Positions 4,837 to 5,048 of a stretch of 5,048 nt of DNA are shown here, in pieces. A program made the translations under genes and the position numbers. Origin of the DNA: UBA1049 sp964522305. Lineage in GTDB: Bacteria > Bacillota > Clostridia > Oscillospirales > CAG-382. Under the pieces are notes generated by a model that ran no database searches, was not told the origin of the DNA, and worked only from the letters and a program-made list of their open reading frames with translations. Location: contig CAZFVM010000103.1 of NCBI GenBank assembly GCA_964522305.1, forward strand, positions 1 to 5,048, read 5' to 3'. The stretch's first letter is position 1, and each line of letters begins with the position of its first letter.

Positions 4837-5048
4837 GTGTATACGACTCCACATCGGGATACGACTTTTAGTCGAGATACGACTTTTAGACGTATGGAAA
4901 GAGTAAAGACTCGGGTTTTGCAATATCGTCGGAAAAGAGACATTTATTTTAGGAGTGTTTTTTCTGCTCTGTGTATTTTGTTTTCATTTATGTTGCTCAA
5001 TACAATCATCTCGTTATCTGGCATCGAACATAGCGGAGAGGTCTCCGG
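4837..5048 (+). CDS. Partial gene: small membrane protein with N-terminal hexapeptide repeats, cut by window end
   Basis: Seventy codons are visible and the frame is still open at the window edge. Residues 2-19 are three tandem six-residue repeats, YTTPHR, DTTFSR and DTTFRR. A very basic stretch follows (about 18-38, with RRMERVKTRV and YRRKRD), then a hydrophobic TM at about 41-61 and a probable exported segment SGIEHSGEVS. The order of basic N-terminus, TM and SG-acidic-V loop parallels the 111-aa protein encoded at 2938 (its loop has SGDV), so the two are probably related, and a second TM may lie beyond the window. I chose the GTG at 4837 because of AAGGAG at 4821-4826; if translation began at the ATG at 4894 the repeats would be untranslated. 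A terminator separates it from the sigma/PrsW operon, so it is probably its own transcription unit. Function unknown. Confidence 0.65.
   Translation, partial: MYTTPHRDTTFSRDTTFRRMERVKTRVLQYRRKRDIYFRSVFSALCILFSFMLLNTIISLSGIEHSGEVS
4840..4893 (+). repeat. Three tandem 18-bp repeats
   Basis: The units are 4840-4857, 4858-4875 and 4876-4893. The second and third are identical at 16 of 18 positions, and the first is more divergent (11 of 18 against the second). The shared core is ATACGACT. The units are in frame with the GTG at 4837 and encode six residues each. The second contains a small palindrome, CGACT-TTT-AGTCG (4862-4874). The array stops exactly at the ATG at 4894. Confidence 0.8.

Overview
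The window looks like chromosomal DNA of a low-to-moderate-GC Gram-positive anaerobe, most likely a gut-type Clostridia (Oscillospiraceae/Lachnospiraceae-like Bacillota). The reasons are strong AAAGGAG-type ribosome binding sites, TTG and GTG starts, a lipobox lipoprotein, U-tailed hairpin terminators, and the pairing of an ECF-like sigma factor with a PrsW-type protease. This placement is inferred from sequence character, not from a database match. All supported genes are on the + strand.

Layout. (1) 28-2016: a secreted lipoprotein with an acidic linker, a DUF4434-like TIM-barrel (glycoside-hydrolase-like) domain, a probable beta-sandwich domain and a C-terminal discoidin/F5-8C-like domain, closed by a hairpin terminator at 2052-2082. 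(2) 2017-2396: a 380-bp intergenic region holding that terminator, a 75-bp inverted-repeat element, a near-perfect 16-bp palindrome, a second 10-bp inverted repeat abutting a promoter, and a near-consensus sigma-A promoter (TTGTCA-17-TATAAT). (3) 2397-4562: a tightly packed four-gene operon of ECF-like sigma factor, 111-aa two-TM membrane protein, 209-aa seven-TM membrane protein and PrsW-family intramembrane protease, followed by a terminator at about 4621-4672. (4) 4673-5048: a short regulatory stretch and the 5' part of another small membrane protein. It starts at GTG with three in-frame hexapeptide repeats and resembles the two-TM protein of the operon.

The main interest is the operon. 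PrsW proteases are known for degrading a membrane anti-sigma factor and so releasing an ECF sigma factor. Here a PrsW homologue is genetically linked to a sigma factor, but no classical zinc-binding anti-sigma domain is encoded. Instead there is a tiny two-TM protein overlapping the sigma gene and a 7-TM protein overlapping the protease gene. My inference is an envelope-sensing sigma module in which the two-TM protein (and perhaps its relative at 4837) is the sigma inhibitor or protease substrate, and the 7-TM protein is a sensor or protease partner. None of this is proven by the sequence alone.
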